Source: Parapristionchus giblindavisi (Eukaryota > Nematoda > Chromadorea > Rhabditida > Diplogasteridae). Taken from it: a stretch of 64,000 nucleotides of DNA. The position numbers were made by a program, and so were the translations under genes. Positions 1-15,400 of the stretch are shown one piece after another. The stretch is from the NCBI GenBank assembly GCA_943737045.1, contig CALSFV010000213.1:185001-249000 (forward strand). Reading direction: 5' to 3'. A model generated the notes under the pieces. The model saw only the letters and a program-made list of their open reading frames with translations. It made no database searches and was not told the origin of the DNA. Within the stretch, counting starts at the first letter, position 1, and every line of letters begins with the position of its first letter.

Positions 1-464
1 TTGAAAATGTAACACCACCTAAGTAAAAAAATATTCAGTTTAAAATTATTTCATTGATTTTTCTGAGCTGAAGAGCAAAAATTATGATCTAAAGTCGTCA
101 GACGTCATCAAACCAACCAAAGGGGATTTGCAACAAAGTCCTTCTTTATCCCTCTTATTCACTTTCTCTACTCTTACATCTGTTTCTTCTCTTTCTTTCC
201 CTTTCCAAGTCCAATACTAGACCCACTGCTTCTTTCTGAAAAATCGCACTTCCCAAATTTAAAAAAAAAACTACGATGTGAACGATGTTTTCAAAGAGAT
301 TGATCAGCACATTGAAAGAATGAAAACTTTATGACATTGAATTTACTGTGGGAGCAGCAATACTAAATAGATACGTTTCAACAAAGTATACGTTTCAACA
401 AAGTTTCAAAATAGAATGAGCTGAAGAAATCAATAATCTACTGTACTCATGCAATTCGTTACAG

Positions 465-3400
465 GAGCCAACCTCCGTTAGTCAGGAGACAGTGTGGATC
501 GGCGCTGAACACTACCGACGATTGCACCCACAGGTACCGTAACTAATTCATACCGTAGCTAAATATCTTCTATCGTGAACTGACTCGATTACTGTAGCTC
601 TATGGCTCGTGCTATCTCTTTTATCTCCTCCTTACTATCAATTTCTTTTATTTCTTCTTCCACTTTCGCAGCCACAATATTTCATGTTACTGCTATGGGT
701 AGATTTGACTTCTTTAGAGAAATATCAAATTTCCTTCTGTTCACATATCAAGATAGATATTTATTCGAAATAGATTTGAATAAACAAGCACTCCCTAAAG
801 GGCATTCTTTCTTTTTCAGTTCACTAATTTATCATTTAAATTCCCTCCAATAGTTATTTCTCTTATATTTCTTGTTTAAGTTCAGTTTCCCCAATTTTCG
901 AACAATTAATAAACCTATTAAAACTCCATTATTATTTGCCCCTCCATATCCCTTATATTTCATTTAAATGTTTCTATCATTTCCTATAGTATGGTGGTCT
1001 TTTCTCATTTACAGGGATACTTCTCATCTCGTTCTCCATCTGCACATTCTGAACGAAGTCTCGACGCTGTTGTACGACTTCTTCATTATCTTTACTTATC
1101 TATATATATTCCTTGATAATCTCTGTGAATAGATCATATTTCATATTTGGTCAAACTTCTTCACTATGCTTCGATGCAAATCATTTTATCTGCACTGTGC
1201 AATTGGTTATGATTAACATTATAATTAATTTACGAGAAATAAATGTCACAACCAAATCACTAGCATGATCCTTTATGATAGATCGATAATTCTCCAATCG
1301 ATAAAATCAATCGATTGTTGTAAAGATTATCGATCTATCAAATTCCTTCTATCTAGCTTGAAGCACTTCTCTTGCACGAAAATGGACTAGTCGTGTTCCT
1401 TTCATAGTTTGTTATTTATTGATTGATCTTTGATCTTTTACAGTCCGACGTAACGATGTCATCGTTCTCTCCATGCAGTACACGATCAATCTCACCTGCT
1501 TCCAGTCCCATAAGAGGTACTCTATGATAGAAAAGATATAGGATAGAAAAGATATATAAATCTCGATGATTAAAAGGCGTTCTCGGTTAAAAAATGCCGT
1601 GAACGCGACTGAAGATGGCACAGTTGGTGATAATCGTTTCTGTGCAAACGTATAGAATATAAAATATAGAATATGTTCATTTGAGGGTTATTTCTCTATG
1701 AGAGTCATTAACTAATAATTTCTCTTATGAACAGGTTCATGGGCTCAAGACATTGTTTTTCTGCCTTCTCACTTGGAAAGAACGATCAAGATCACAAAGG
1801 GACCACTTGCATTAGGTTAGTCAATTTTTTGATTATTCGTTGCTAACCACCGTAAGTCTGAAGGTCTAATCGTGGATGCGGAAAGGGAAAAAGGAGTGAA
1901 TGGTTGCGTCGTGAGAAGTATCTGTAGTAAGAAGGCAGTTGGATTGGATGGAAGAATACAAGTAAATCACTATTATCAATAATATCTCATTATTCGTCAC
2001 TTGGTCGGATGAGAACCGATGAATGAGAAAAGACTAGATGAGAACTATTTGCATATTTTGTCTATACATTAGTGTTTATCTCTCATATGCAAATTGTTCT
2101 CATCCTGTCGGTTCTCATTCGACATAGTGCCAATTATTCATCATGGCCTAGACTTGTGTTTCACACACATTTTCATTGACAACCGATCATAATTCATAAT
2201 AGTAAATAAATTTATTAAAGAAAAATGTAACTATAATTATATTGTGTATTTTAGACTGGTGATTACATTGTTCGAGTGAATACAGAAAGAACAAGAAACG
2301 TAACGAATGCCCAAGGAAGAGCAATATTGAAGAGAGCCAATCTCATTGGAGCCGCATGCACGTAGGTCTTTAAAAATATTTATGATATTAATTGTATTGT
2401 TTAATTCACGACAACACTAGTGGAGATTATAATTGGATGAAAAAAATCCAAAATCAACAATAACAAGAAAAAGATCTATCTTGTTGTGCTAAAACAAACT
2501 AGTTCTCGCAAAAAGCACGGCATCCACTATGTGATTTGTGTCAAGATATCATATTACCCTCAATCATTCCAGTATCACCTATATCACTTCTGCTGATGCT
2601 AAAGTATGGAAGGAACGATTTCATCGACCCGAACCAAGTCCCGCTCCTATTTCACGGCTCTCACCAAAGTTAGTACTTTTATCGATCCTTCTTTCGTCTA
2701 ATAAAATGATATCGTAGTTACCTTATTACTTTCAGAGTTTTCCCTAAGTTTTACCGATCGCCTTTTCTCAATCGAAACGCTGTTGATCATGTGGACGATT
2801 CTGATACCGAACTCACTAGTGCATCGCCTCCTCTATACAGTAACCTTTTGATCTTTGATCTTCTAATCCTTGATCTTCTCCTAGGTGAGGCCGGTATTCC
2901 ATCTATTCCTTTGGATTCAATTCGATCGGATGATATAGATGAATGTACAACATGTCGTCTTCAACCCTATGACTCCGCCCCTTCTGAGAGAATATCATCA
3001 AAGAATGAAAGAATCATAAGAGGAGGAACAAGAGCTGCTTCTATCATTGTTGATGGATTTGGACTTGAAGTTGGAATTGTTCTTGATGCATTCGTTGATA
3101 GTGTATTAGAGGTGAGCGGTTGCTTTTGTCTTCCTATTTGGTATGTAAAAGAAAATAGTCGTTGGATATTTGATCTTTTCCTCTATTCTTTTCCTTCTTC
3201 TCTTCTCCAACTATTATCATACATTTGTAATTTGATCTAGATAGATGAAGAAAGAGATGGAATATACTACCAGACCACTCTCATACTACTTTGGCTTCTA
3301 TAAAATATTTTGCATATTCGTCAACAATATCATCGATTCAACTGAAAATGATTCTAGCTGAAAAAGGGTCTGTAAATGAAGCTATCTCGGTGCCTGGAGA

Positions 3401-6400
3401 ATATGTTTTAGATTTAATATGATATTTTATATTTTGCTAAAAAACTTATTAATTTGATATTTTCTGGTCTTTTATGTTAATTTCGCAGGAAAAAAATGTA
3501 ATGAACGTATAGCATGAGTCCAGTCTAATTACTTTTCTTATCTTACAAACATTCAAAAGTAATATATCTCTCTTCTCTTCATCTTAGTTGTAGTCGTCAT
3601 TGAAGAGTTTTCTTAGTCCAACCAAGTCTTCTTCTTCTTCTTCACTCACTCATCCAATTACCGCTTTTGGTCTTCCCCTCTCCCTCTCTTTTTCTACCTC
3701 TACCTCTACCTTCCCCTCTCCCTCTCTCTTTCTACATCTACCTCTACCTTCCACTCTCTCTCTCCCTCTTCTTCCTCTCCTTCTACTCCTCTCCCTCTCC
3801 CTCTTCTTCTTCCTCCCCTTCTACTCTTCTCCCTCTCCCTCTTCTTCTCTATCTCCCTCCTTCTACTCCTCTCCCTCTACCCCTTCATCTTCTCTTTTCG
3901 TCTCTTTATCTCTTTCCTCTCTTCATCATCATTTTCTTCTCTATCCCTACATCATTTTCTTCTCCTTTTCTTCACTTTTCCATCTTCATAACATTCCCTC
4001 TATTGCTCCATAGTCACTATTTCTCCGTCTTCAAGCTTCTCAAGTTTTCCCTTCCTCTCCCTCTCCTTCCTCTCCCTCTCCTTCCTCTCCCTCTCCTTCC
4101 TCTCCCTCTCCTTCCTCTCCCTCTTCCTTGAATCCATGATTCTCTTCATCTACTCCTCTTCTTCATTCTAATTCTATTCCCATATCCTCTATGAATAATC
4201 TCATCTTCACTCAAGTCTCTCTTCTTTCTTATCAATTTCATCACGTAATAACTATGAATAGTCTATCTCGTTTTTCAATACATTTTATATTGTTTATTGA
4301 CGTTCTTGGCATTTTGGAAGAAATTTTAGAAAGGTCTGTCTATCAGAGTCAAAAAAGTGTATTTTTTTCTTTTCGAATCTTTATACTTGCGTTGAAATTA
4401 TTGACTCAATTAAGTATAATGGGAATTCCTTTAATCTCTTTCGAAAACATTCATTTTTATTGAGCGAGAATCAATTCTTGGGGTATATTGCAAAATAATC
4501 TCTACATTTTCTTCATGAAGTGAGATAAGTGTGCGTTATCAAAATTACTATTTGTGATATGAGTGGTAAAGAAATGCGAATATTGTTATCCTAACGGTAG
4601 TCAAGTATGGTAACTGTATGGTATTCAACTAATCCATATATTTTACCTTTTAAAAATATCAAAGATTATGAGTGTATTAGGGTATAATTAATATGATCCA
4701 TAATGTGATCTCCTCCTCTATTTGATATTCCTTGCTATCTGTATGCTATCTCTACTAAACCATCTCGTGCACGATTTTAGAAATTCAGTCTCTAACTCTT
4801 CTTCCTTTCTCTTATTCTCGTCAATTCTATTTCAGACCACAATAACTATTCTGAGGCTATACTTAGATCTCCAAAATCCTCTTTATTTTCGTCGACTTTA
4901 TTCATTTCTTTCCAGTCAGCAATCGAAGACGCCCTCCACGATCTATTCATATCTTTACACGTTTCTGATTGGAAAGGACAAGGTGAACAATATTTTATTT
5001 TCGATAAATTTATAAAAAAATAATAGATCCGATTTCCATAAACAATTTTTATATATTTATTAAATTAATTTAAATAACAACAATGGATTCAGATATATCT
5101 CCACCTCCTCCTCCTGTTCCAGAGTGTTCGCCTCCACCTAGTCCTCCTTCTACATCACTGGTAATGTTTTTATACCAATTTAAGCATTGATGATATGGTT
5201 TTGTTCGAGCACATTTTCTATTTTTATTTATTGATTCCTTTCATGATGCATAATATAATTAAATTAAGGAGGATAATTCTCGACTATCCTCATCTCCTCT
5301 CAAATCGTTCTCTTCTATCCGCGAAGACTCTCGAGAACCTACCATCGAGAGTTTCCATCACGAAGATACAGTACATGAAGATAGTAAACATACGGTAGAA
5401 CGAGAGGATACTGTAGCACCCGAGGATACGGTAGTCGTCGAGAATACTGTACACAAGGAGAGTTCGATAGTACGTGAGGGTTCACCAGAAGAAATTGTAT
5501 ATCGAACACAGGAAATTGTCCCTGAGAAAGAATTGATTGTTGAGAGGAAAGAATCAATAAAGGAAGAACAATCAATCAAGGAAAATCATGTGAGTTTACA
5601 TTTTTATATTAAAAATGATCTCAAACATACATTCCTTTTGTATAAATAAAAAAGGGCGTTGTTTTGGTGTTCTATGGACGATTTTAAATTTATAAAAAGA
5701 CTATCATCTTTGGTTCATGGTTCCGTCTAAAATGGATGCATCATCAGTCTAGACAAAATAGTCATTCATTCTTGTTCATATCTATGTCATCGATTTTCTC
5801 TCCACACACCGTATTGATTTCATAAACCTCTCGATCAATCAATACTTCTTAGGATTACTGTAATTATCTTTCAGATATCGATTAGTACTCCTCATTCTTC
5901 TCCAGTTCCTATTAGTCTTGATTTTGAATCAAATCTAGACTCTCCATCATCATTTCATAAAACACTCGTACAAGAGATTATTGAAGAAATACAAGCTGAG
6001 ACCTTACAATTGTAATATCATAATTAATTATCTAAATAATTTATATAAATTCAGAAGATCATCACCACCCACGTCGGATAAGCCACCCATTGAAGAAGAG
6101 AAAGTTATCAAGAAGGAGGTACAGTCTTATTAATATGAATAATCAACCAAATTATTGATCGATTGAATGGGAATGGGGAATATTCATTCTATTTCTTATA
6201 GGAAGTCGTTCCATTAACAATTGTTCCTCCATCCGATACAAACAAAGAAGACAATCAAAGTGATAACATTCCTTCAACATCTTCCATTGTACAAGAGGCT
6301 AATCACGCTGTATGCCAGTGCACTTCATTTTTAGAAAAAGAATTATCAATTTTCAGATGAAATCACCAAAATCGAAATTCTGGGGAGAAGTGAGGACGGT

Positions 6401-9400
6401 AGTTCTAGAACGACCGCCCAATAAGAGTTTTGGTAAGTTCCTTTATATTTGACTTAATCGATTAATCCATTCTCGTTTCAAGGCATATCAATTGTTGGAG
6501 GTCGAGTGGAGGTTTCACAGAAGGGAGGACTACCAGGCACTGGCAATACTGTATCCGGCATTTTCATCAAAAGTGTACTCGATAATTCACCGGCTGGATT
6601 AAGTGGAGCTATACATATGGGAGATAGAGTCATTTCTGTGAGTATTTTCATTTTATGCATTCATCTATTAGTCAGATTCTTATCTTTACTTAAAGAAAAA
6701 AACCTGCCACTTGATTTGATACAAAAATACTTTTATTTTCATTATACTGCTAAAAATTGTAATTTATCAGGTAAACGACATCGATCTTCGCGATGCCACG
6801 CATGAGGAGGCCGTTGCTGCCATCAAAAACGCTCAAAATCCCGTTCGATTCTGTCTTCAATCTCTTCATTCATTCAATCCGCACGCGGCTGTGCGGTCAT
6901 CCGCTTCTTCGTCTACAGTAGGATCGATTAGAATAGAGACCGGAATCACCGGAGAGATTACTGTAGTTAGAGAAGATGTGTCGCCATTGGTTAATGAGGT
7001 TCGGTAGATTTTTGAATATTGATTTTCCCTTAATAATAGGTTTAAATGTACCTGAATGTATGTATCATCTTAGAATTCTGTAATGATTCATTATCTTTCA
7101 GACAAAACAACGAGATGAGACTGGATCGGTGAAGAGAGTAATACCAGAGAAGACAGAAAGGACTCCAGAACGAGTGGAAGAGAAGAAATCAATGAATAAT
7201 GGACAAACTCTTGTTATGACCAAGAAGAATTCCGTGAGATTTTCCTCGCTCTCGTATTTTTTTCATATCGGGACTAACATGATATTTTCTTCTAGAAACT
7301 GACCATTACTCTGAATCAGTTATTTTAACAGTAATATAAATTGAAAAAAAACATAAAATAGGAAGAAAAAAAAGAAAATTCTATAATATCAGGAGCCCCT
7401 GATTGTCTCCGATGTCTCTTCATCAGAAACAAAAGATGATGATGAAGATAATGAAGAACCGAAAGATGATCCTAAACTCGATGATAAACATCCATCTCCA
7501 CCTCCACCAGCGCCATCTATGACCGTAACCGCATCCGTAACCATCGTGACCGGTAATTCGTCCGGACCTGAAGAAAGACGGAGGAAAATGGAAGAATTGG
7601 GTGTGGAACCGACATCGGCTGGATATCTTCCAAAGACTATAGAGGATAATGATGAAGAGTCCCGATTTGGATATACTCAAGGTGAGAAATACCATTATCT
7701 ACGCGATAGTCTTCATACCCTTTACATTTTGTTTTTGCACCGAGTCATTCAATTTTTTCATGGAGAGGAATACCATGAATGTGTCTATTTAATTTTATTT
7801 AATTTATGATACATCATATTTAAGCCAAACTCGATCGCAAGTACGCCACATTGGGTGGTGAGATCATAATGATGCCTCTTGATAAAGTGCCCGAAGCTGG
7901 ACTTGGAATATCTCTCGCCGGAACTAACGATCGATTACGGTAATCATCAACGATCAAAGATCAAAGATCACATTTCCACGTTACAGGAAGGAACCGGCTA
8001 TATTCGTAGTTGCAGTCAAAGTCGCGTGTCCTCTCTCAGTTAAAGTCGGCGATGAACTATTAGAGGTAGATATTTATTGATTTATCTCTAATCATCTATG
8101 GTCATGTTCCCTCGTGATTTTTTCAACTTTTCTAATGTATTAAACCTTACTCGTGGTCACCCTATGAAATTGTCTATTATTTCATCTTCATCAACTAGAC
8201 ATTTATCATTTATTGCTAACAGAATAGTTCACGAGTGGAATTCTTTAGACGCAAATGTAGTAACCGTTACCAATTCTTCTATCTTTTGTAATACTCTAAA
8301 AACTGTGATTAAGTAATTTGCAGTTTATTCTTCTTTATTGTTTTCAATCAGTACATTCATATACCATGACTTATCTTCTCGTTTTTGATCTGTATAGAGA
8401 AGATAAATATATTATTATTATTATGTTCTGTAGGTGTGCGGTCGTGTTCTATTAGGACAGTCCCATATAGCAGCTTCTCATCGGATAAGAGAATGTGCAG
8501 AGAGAGGATATATGGAATTGATCGTATTGAGAAGAACGATACCAGCTGTATGTTCAACTTTATTATACATCTAATCAACTAAATTAAATTTAAAATTTTC
8601 TCATTATTGTGAGTGTTGAAAGGATAGCAATGCTGCAATATTTGATGGATTAGAGAGAAATAATGTAGGAAATGATGACATAATAGATAATTGTATAGCG
8701 ATTTTTCCCGATTGGATATCTCGATATACTGAATACACTTCATTATCTTATCACCTGCCATTACTCTCTATCCATTTATGACATCCACATTCTGTCATCA
8801 AATCTTTGTAATCCCATATTTATGCATAATACTCAAGCACTAAGATTTTAAGGTCTCAAAGTAGAACATTTTTTTTGGTAGACCCTTGCACTAAATCAAT
8901 ATCAATATTGATTGATTGAAATTGAAATATTATACTTTAAGACCATAACGATAACGATATGATAACCGGGATCACTAGATAGATGTACAACCACTCGAGC
9001 GCAGAGATAACGCGGAGAACTTGTGCATCATTGCGCGCATTATAGCATTTTAGACACTTCTCCAATTTTAAGTCCGTGCACAGACCTCCGTTGCATTTGT
9101 TAAGTACATAGTCTTAATCTACAGAAGAAGGGCTTTCAAATGAGGTATAACTCATCTCTCATCGCCAGATTAAGACATCGGCTCAGTAAGATTCCAGGAA
9201 GTGCCGGACATCGACCTCACCGATTTGGCCCAAATTTTTTTATGGATACCCCCATGGGCCCCCATCACAAAATGGGTATTCATTTGGGCTGGTTCCTTGA
9301 AACACAGATGTGGCGGGTTTTCGAAATTTGAAAACTCGATTTTCACCAGAAAAAAATGGAGCGACCTAGGACCAATGTTAGTGTCGATTAATTATAAGTA

Positions 9401-12400
9401 TAAATAGACAACAAAAACTGGCTATACGACGGTCCGGAGATCCGATCGCAAACTGATTTTTTTACCTCCTCAAAACATTCTAAAATTAATTAAAATTTTA
9501 AAACAAAAAAGTGCAGTCCAATTTTTGCCTTATATTATAGAGCAAAAAATTCCGCGTCGAATAAGGTGAAAAAATCAAAAATCGAAGGACCCGTCTTTTG
9601 AGATAAATGAACCTGAAGATGACCCGAAAATATTTTTGTTTTCAAACCCCCTCATGTTTGTACTCATATTGAAGAGCTCGTCGAGTAGAACAACTTTCAT
9701 GTTGAACGTTTTGTCTGAAACTCATGTACAAGAGAAATACATGAATTAAGATTTATTGGATCCAAATCTTTATTATCGCTTGTATCTTGAGAACAAACGA
9801 CTTTCATAGAATACGACCAACATGAAAAATGATGTACTTGACGAGTACTTCAAAATGAGTATAAAAATGGCAAGGTTTCGACAACTTTTTTTTCAATACT
9901 AATTTCCAGCCCATTTTTTTCAGCATGGGGGTCTAAAATTTTTTTCGTGAAACAGTAGAGTAAGTATGGATTTTTGCGTTCTACACTATAGGCGTAATCG
10001 CTTTGTACACAAAAAATATTTTACTTTCGTTTTACTCAATATTGTGTGAACAACCGTGCGAATAACTTAAACTCATGTATTTCTCTTGCACATGAGTTTC
10101 AGACAAAACTTTCAACATGAAAGTTGTTCTACTCGACGAGCTCTTCAATATGAGTACAAACATGAGGGGGTTTGAAAACAAAAATATTTTCGGGTCATCT
10201 TCAGGTTCATTTATCTCAAAAGATGGGTCCTTCGATTTTGATTTTTTTCCCTTATTCGACGCGGAATTTTTTGCTCTATAAGATAAAGCAAAAATTGGAC
10301 TGCACTTTTTTGTTTTAAAAATATTTTATTTTCGTTTCTCTCAAAATTAGCAGAAAAACGTGTGTAACTCTCCAGTACATGAGTTTCAGACAAAACCTCC
10401 AACATGAAAGTTGTTGTACTCGACGAGCTCTTCAATATGAGTACAAACATGAGGGGGTTTGAAAACAAAAATATTTTCGGGTCATATTCAGGTTCATTTA
10501 TCTCAAAAGACGGGTCCTTCGATTTTTGATTTTTTTCTCTTATTCGACTCGGAATTTTTTGCTCTATAAGATAAGGCAAAAATTGGACTGCACTTTTTTG
10601 TTTTAAAAATTTAAATAATTTTAGAATGTTTTGAGGAGGTAAAAAAATCAGTTTGCGATCGGATCTCCGGACCGTCGTATAGCCAGTTTTTGTTGTCTAT
10701 TTATACTTATAATTAATCGACACTAACATTGGTCCTAGGTCGCTCCACTTTTTTCTGGTGAAAATCGAGTTTTCAAATTTCGAAAACCCGCCACATCTGT
10801 GTTTCAAGGAACCAGCCGAAATGAATACCCATTTTGTGATGGGGGCCCATGGGGGTATCCATAAAAAAATTTTGAGCCAAATCGGTGAGGTCGATGTCCG
10901 GGGTCACTGGCTCAACCCTCGAATCTTACTGAGCCGGTGTCTTAATGTAAAAGAGGTTCCTTGTTAGTGCTGCTATCTGAAAATGCACTATTCCAATTTT
11001 TTTAGGACAGAATGTGCAGATCATAAATGGATAAAGAGTAGACGCAGGTGATAAGATAATGAAATGCATTCGTTTTATCGATATATCGAATCAGAAAGTT
11101 TCGATAGAGATTATGGAGATGATATCGATCGATGTCATATGTCTTAGTCTTATTAACCACTACCATTTACTACTCTCATATCTACTCTTTCTTCTGACAT
11201 TTCCATCCATTCATTATATCCTTCTTCATTCTCGCATCAATATTATATTTGCCACAGCATTTTAATAGCGTTGTTTGACGTCAGAGAAAATAACTAAGAA
11301 AATCTTTTACTCTTTTCTTGCAAAAAAGACACAGCTTTGAAACAACTCTGACAAGAAATCCCATTTATTTGATGTTCTTCCAACACTCTTTATCAAAGTT
11401 TCTTTTTTTTTGCAATGAGTACGATAAGAGTTTAGGGATATTTGGATAGGGGGGGGGTGTTTAGTGTCCTTTCGGATCTGATTCTTTCTAGAGTTTTCTT
11501 GTGAATTCTCTATATATCATTAGAATGTCTTGTCTTCATTTCATTCTTCTTCTTTATTACATCTTCTCCATCTTCTCTTGTCATAGTTCGATTCTCAGTG
11601 AAAGAACGAATAGAAGATGTTAAGAGGATTCAAGAATCCACTTCTTCTATCCTCTCTCTCTTTCTCACTTTTAGAACTCTCCACATTTTCTTGACAAATC
11701 CGTTCCGACACTAGGAATTTGCTATTTTGTTATCTATTTCGATTAGAAATGTTCACTCTGCGACGCATCGAGGTTGAAGTTTTCCGTCATAATTTAAAAA
11801 TATTTTCGCAATCGATATCGATACAGTAATGCTTATCTTTCCGTTCAGGAACTTCCAATAGTTCATGAAGAACCATCGACATCATCATTAGAGGGGAAAG
11901 AAGGCGATGAAGAGGTTAATTATTTTATATTATAAAAATTAAATTTAAATATTAAAATTAAAATTAAAGATAGTCGTTGTGACCCTTCCTGAAGAAGACA
12001 TCGAAGAAGACCGAGAGAATAAGGTTATTTTATTACCTATTTATTATAATTATTCAACAAATAATAATATAAAAATATATAATATAAAGTTCTGGATATT
12101 TGTTGGGATAGTCTAGAAAACAAGAAACATGATATGTTCATCACTTGAATAAATGATAGATCTTTTGGACATCTTCTTCTTCTTTTTCTTTTTCTGACAT
12201 TTCCTCACACGGCAATTACATCGCGCTTCAACGATATCTATCTTCCCCCTATCCCTCTTCCCCCCTCTCCTTTTCATCCCCTCCCCTCCCCTTCATCTCT
12301 TCCCCCTATCCCTCTTCCCCCCTCTCCTTTTCATCCCCTCCCCTCCCCTTCATCTCTTCCCCCTATCCCTCTTCCCCCCTCTCCTTTTCATCCCCTCCCC

Positions 12401-15400
12401 TCCCCTTCATCTCTTCCCCCAGTCCCTCTTTCTATACTTCTCATTTTTCTCTGTATACATATTTTCTTTTATATATTTCCATCCTCTAACCTCCTCCTTT
12501 CCCTCGTCCGTCCCGTACTCTTTTCCTTATCCTCCCTTTCATTCATTCATTTATTCAATATTTTCCTTCTTCTCTAATCTTCTTCTCATTCCTTCTCTAT
12601 CCTCACTTATAACTTAATTACCCTATAACATGGTCACCCCACCCACCCACTCATATAAATCGTCCATATTTTGGCGTGATGGTGACTTTCCTTCAAATGC
12701 ACCCTCATATAACTATTTTGGAGAAAGCGTGTCAAAAAAAAGAAAGTGTGCATTTTCTATCAATATTAATATGTCACTCACTATAAGTCCCTCACTTGTA
12801 CTTATCTTAGCCTCAGGCCATGCCCAAGTATGAATTGTATACTCAACTCTTTAATGTTCTCGTCTCTATTCTAGGTAATCTCAAATCTCATCTTCTATTC
12901 AATCTTTGCATGCGCTAAGACTCCTTTTCTCATCCGAATCCAAATCTCACATATTCTCTTTAAGAATCCTCGTCGCATTCTTAAGACTGAAGATACTTTT
13001 TTCCCAATCTTTGCAATATTTCATGCAGATATATCATTTCACTCAAGAGAAAACATAGTTTTTTTCCCTTGATTTTGCTTATTTAGTGATTCATTCTTTT
13101 CCACATAAGTTGTATAGCCCAATAAGTATCGCATGAATAATTTCTTCTTTCAACATAAGTAGCCATGACGTCTATCATCTTTATTCATAGTCATTTTCTT
13201 CGAGTTCTCTCTATTCTTTACCTATTCTCTTTATGCTCTCATTCTCTTATTCTATGGGTATCTATCTATTCAAGATGGGGGCGTGGTTCCCTCTCTCCCA
13301 TTCCTCTCCCCCTCCCCTCCCCCCTCTCTCCCCTCCCTCCTCCCTCCGTCTTCTTCCTCCTCCTTTCTCTTTCTTCTTCATAACCATTAGGTACATATAA
13401 ATCTACCTGAAAGCTATGGAAATCTATATCATCTATCTTTATTCATTGATTCCTTTTTCTTCTCTCAACATACGCTAATTAGACTATTCAAAGATTGATG
13501 ATAACAAGGCTTATTTTCATTCATTCATTCATCTATTTCTTCACTGAAGACTTCATTCTCCCGTACAATCTACCTTTTTTTCTCATCACAAAATATTTTT
13601 TCGCCGTGTTTTTTTTTTCGAAAAAATCTCCAGAGAATTATTTTTTTGCTAATTTACGCCATGAGTATATTATGCAGATAAAGTGCAATTGATAGTCTGA
13701 TAAAGATATAAATACCTATTCTATTCTATTTTCTGCACTTTTCTCACGCTATTGCCGTCACTATTTTTAGAATTTGGATATATAATATCATCGAAACAAT
13801 AATTAATAATATTAAATGTATTATATTCCAGCCGACTCCCCCTCCACATCCTGATATGCCTCCAGCCGGGGACGTAGTCCCTCCTGATACTAAACTTCAA
13901 TCTGTTGAGAGTAAGTACTTATATCTACTTTCATGTAGATTTACGATGTCCAGTGATATTTTCGACTGGTTCTTGGTCGTATTTGTTAAATATTTGAGAG
14001 ATCTATGAGAAATGGTAGAGTATGTCCGATGTAGGGGAGAATATGAAGGAATTGTGAAGAGAGTATCATCATCCCTTTGAAGTGATGCAAAAGAGATGAA
14101 GACAGAAATTGAAATGAAACGAGAATAGAGATTGTTGATGATGTGAGATTGAGATGGAGAGGGTACAGAGAGAGAGGGAGAGGTAGAAGGAGAGAGAGAG
14201 GGAGAGAAGGAGAAGGAGAGAGAGAGAGAGGGAGAGGGAGAGAAGGCTAAAGGGAGAGGTGACGGAGAATTCCGTCAATAGAATCAATGGTTAGGAAGGT
14301 GACAGAGACTGTGAAGAGATAAATCAGAATAATTCGTGAAATTTTCTAAACGGGTCTATTTTCTGAAGGAATTCGATTTTAATAGAAAACAATTTCTATC
14401 TGAAAAATTTCTTGTTTTCACTCACTGGATTAATACGTACTATTCTTTATTTATTCTTTACTTCTATGACGTTTTTTTCTTTCTGAAGAACAAGAAATTC
14501 TCCTCTCTTGCGGAGAATTCCGGGGCATAGAAGGGTTTCTCTCCCTCTCCCTTTATCCAAGTCTCCCTCTCCTTCTAGTCTTCCTTACTTCCTCTCCATA
14601 TACTCTCAAAGCACTCAACATCTATTCATGAGAGAGACTTTATTCTATGATACCTTCTCTTCAATATCTTTGACGATAAATAAGAATAGAATAATTCCCA
14701 TTCTCATAAAGAGAAACTGAGATTGATGTTGCAAATATCCCTTATAATTCTGGACACGCAGATAAAACCATGACGTAATCACATACGTAGATTGCGTAAA
14801 CTTAGTTATTTCAATATTGTTTTGGAAATGCTCCACAATCTGAACTTTCTTATCGCCTAATTCCTCTATTTTGGAATTAGTCATCTAGTAGAATGATAAC
14901 TATTGCAATGGGTTCTTGATTCCAACGATAATCTCTTTGATTCTCATCTGAGACATTGAGTATTGACCATAGATGGAAGTTCTTTTCTCTCAAGGACATG
15001 AAAAATCGATGGTGACTCTCATTGTATACAGTTGTTTTGTTCTATATCCTGTATAGAAGTCGAGAAGGAATAGAAAGGAATAGAATGAATAGAAGAGAAT
15101 GGGAAGAAAAGAAGCTAACTTCTACCATTGTTTTCTGTATTCCAGTCACGGTTTTGGAAGACTTTAAATGGAATTGTTTACTGCTAAATTCATTAACTTT
15201 CGGAAATTTCTAAATTCTAAATTTACGTCTGCTAATAGGAGCGTGGCCACAGTCTTTTCAATACTCACATTATTTATTCATTGTCGCTCGAAAAAGAGAG
15301 AGTAGAAGAAACCATTGATTGAGAAGAATATATAGAAATGGTTAGAAGTGTAACTACTATTATGAGAAAATCTTTGTTCACTTCGAGTGATTCCATAATA

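Noticed and set aside
3600..4131. Two overlapping + strand frames of 137 and 154 codons rich in Ser, Pro and Leu
   Set aside because: They are translations of a C/T-only intronic repeat in two frames; composition explains them.
12241..12411. CRISPR-like array
   Set aside because: Three identical head-to-tail 57-bp units without spacers, in a eukaryotic intron; a simple tandem repeat.
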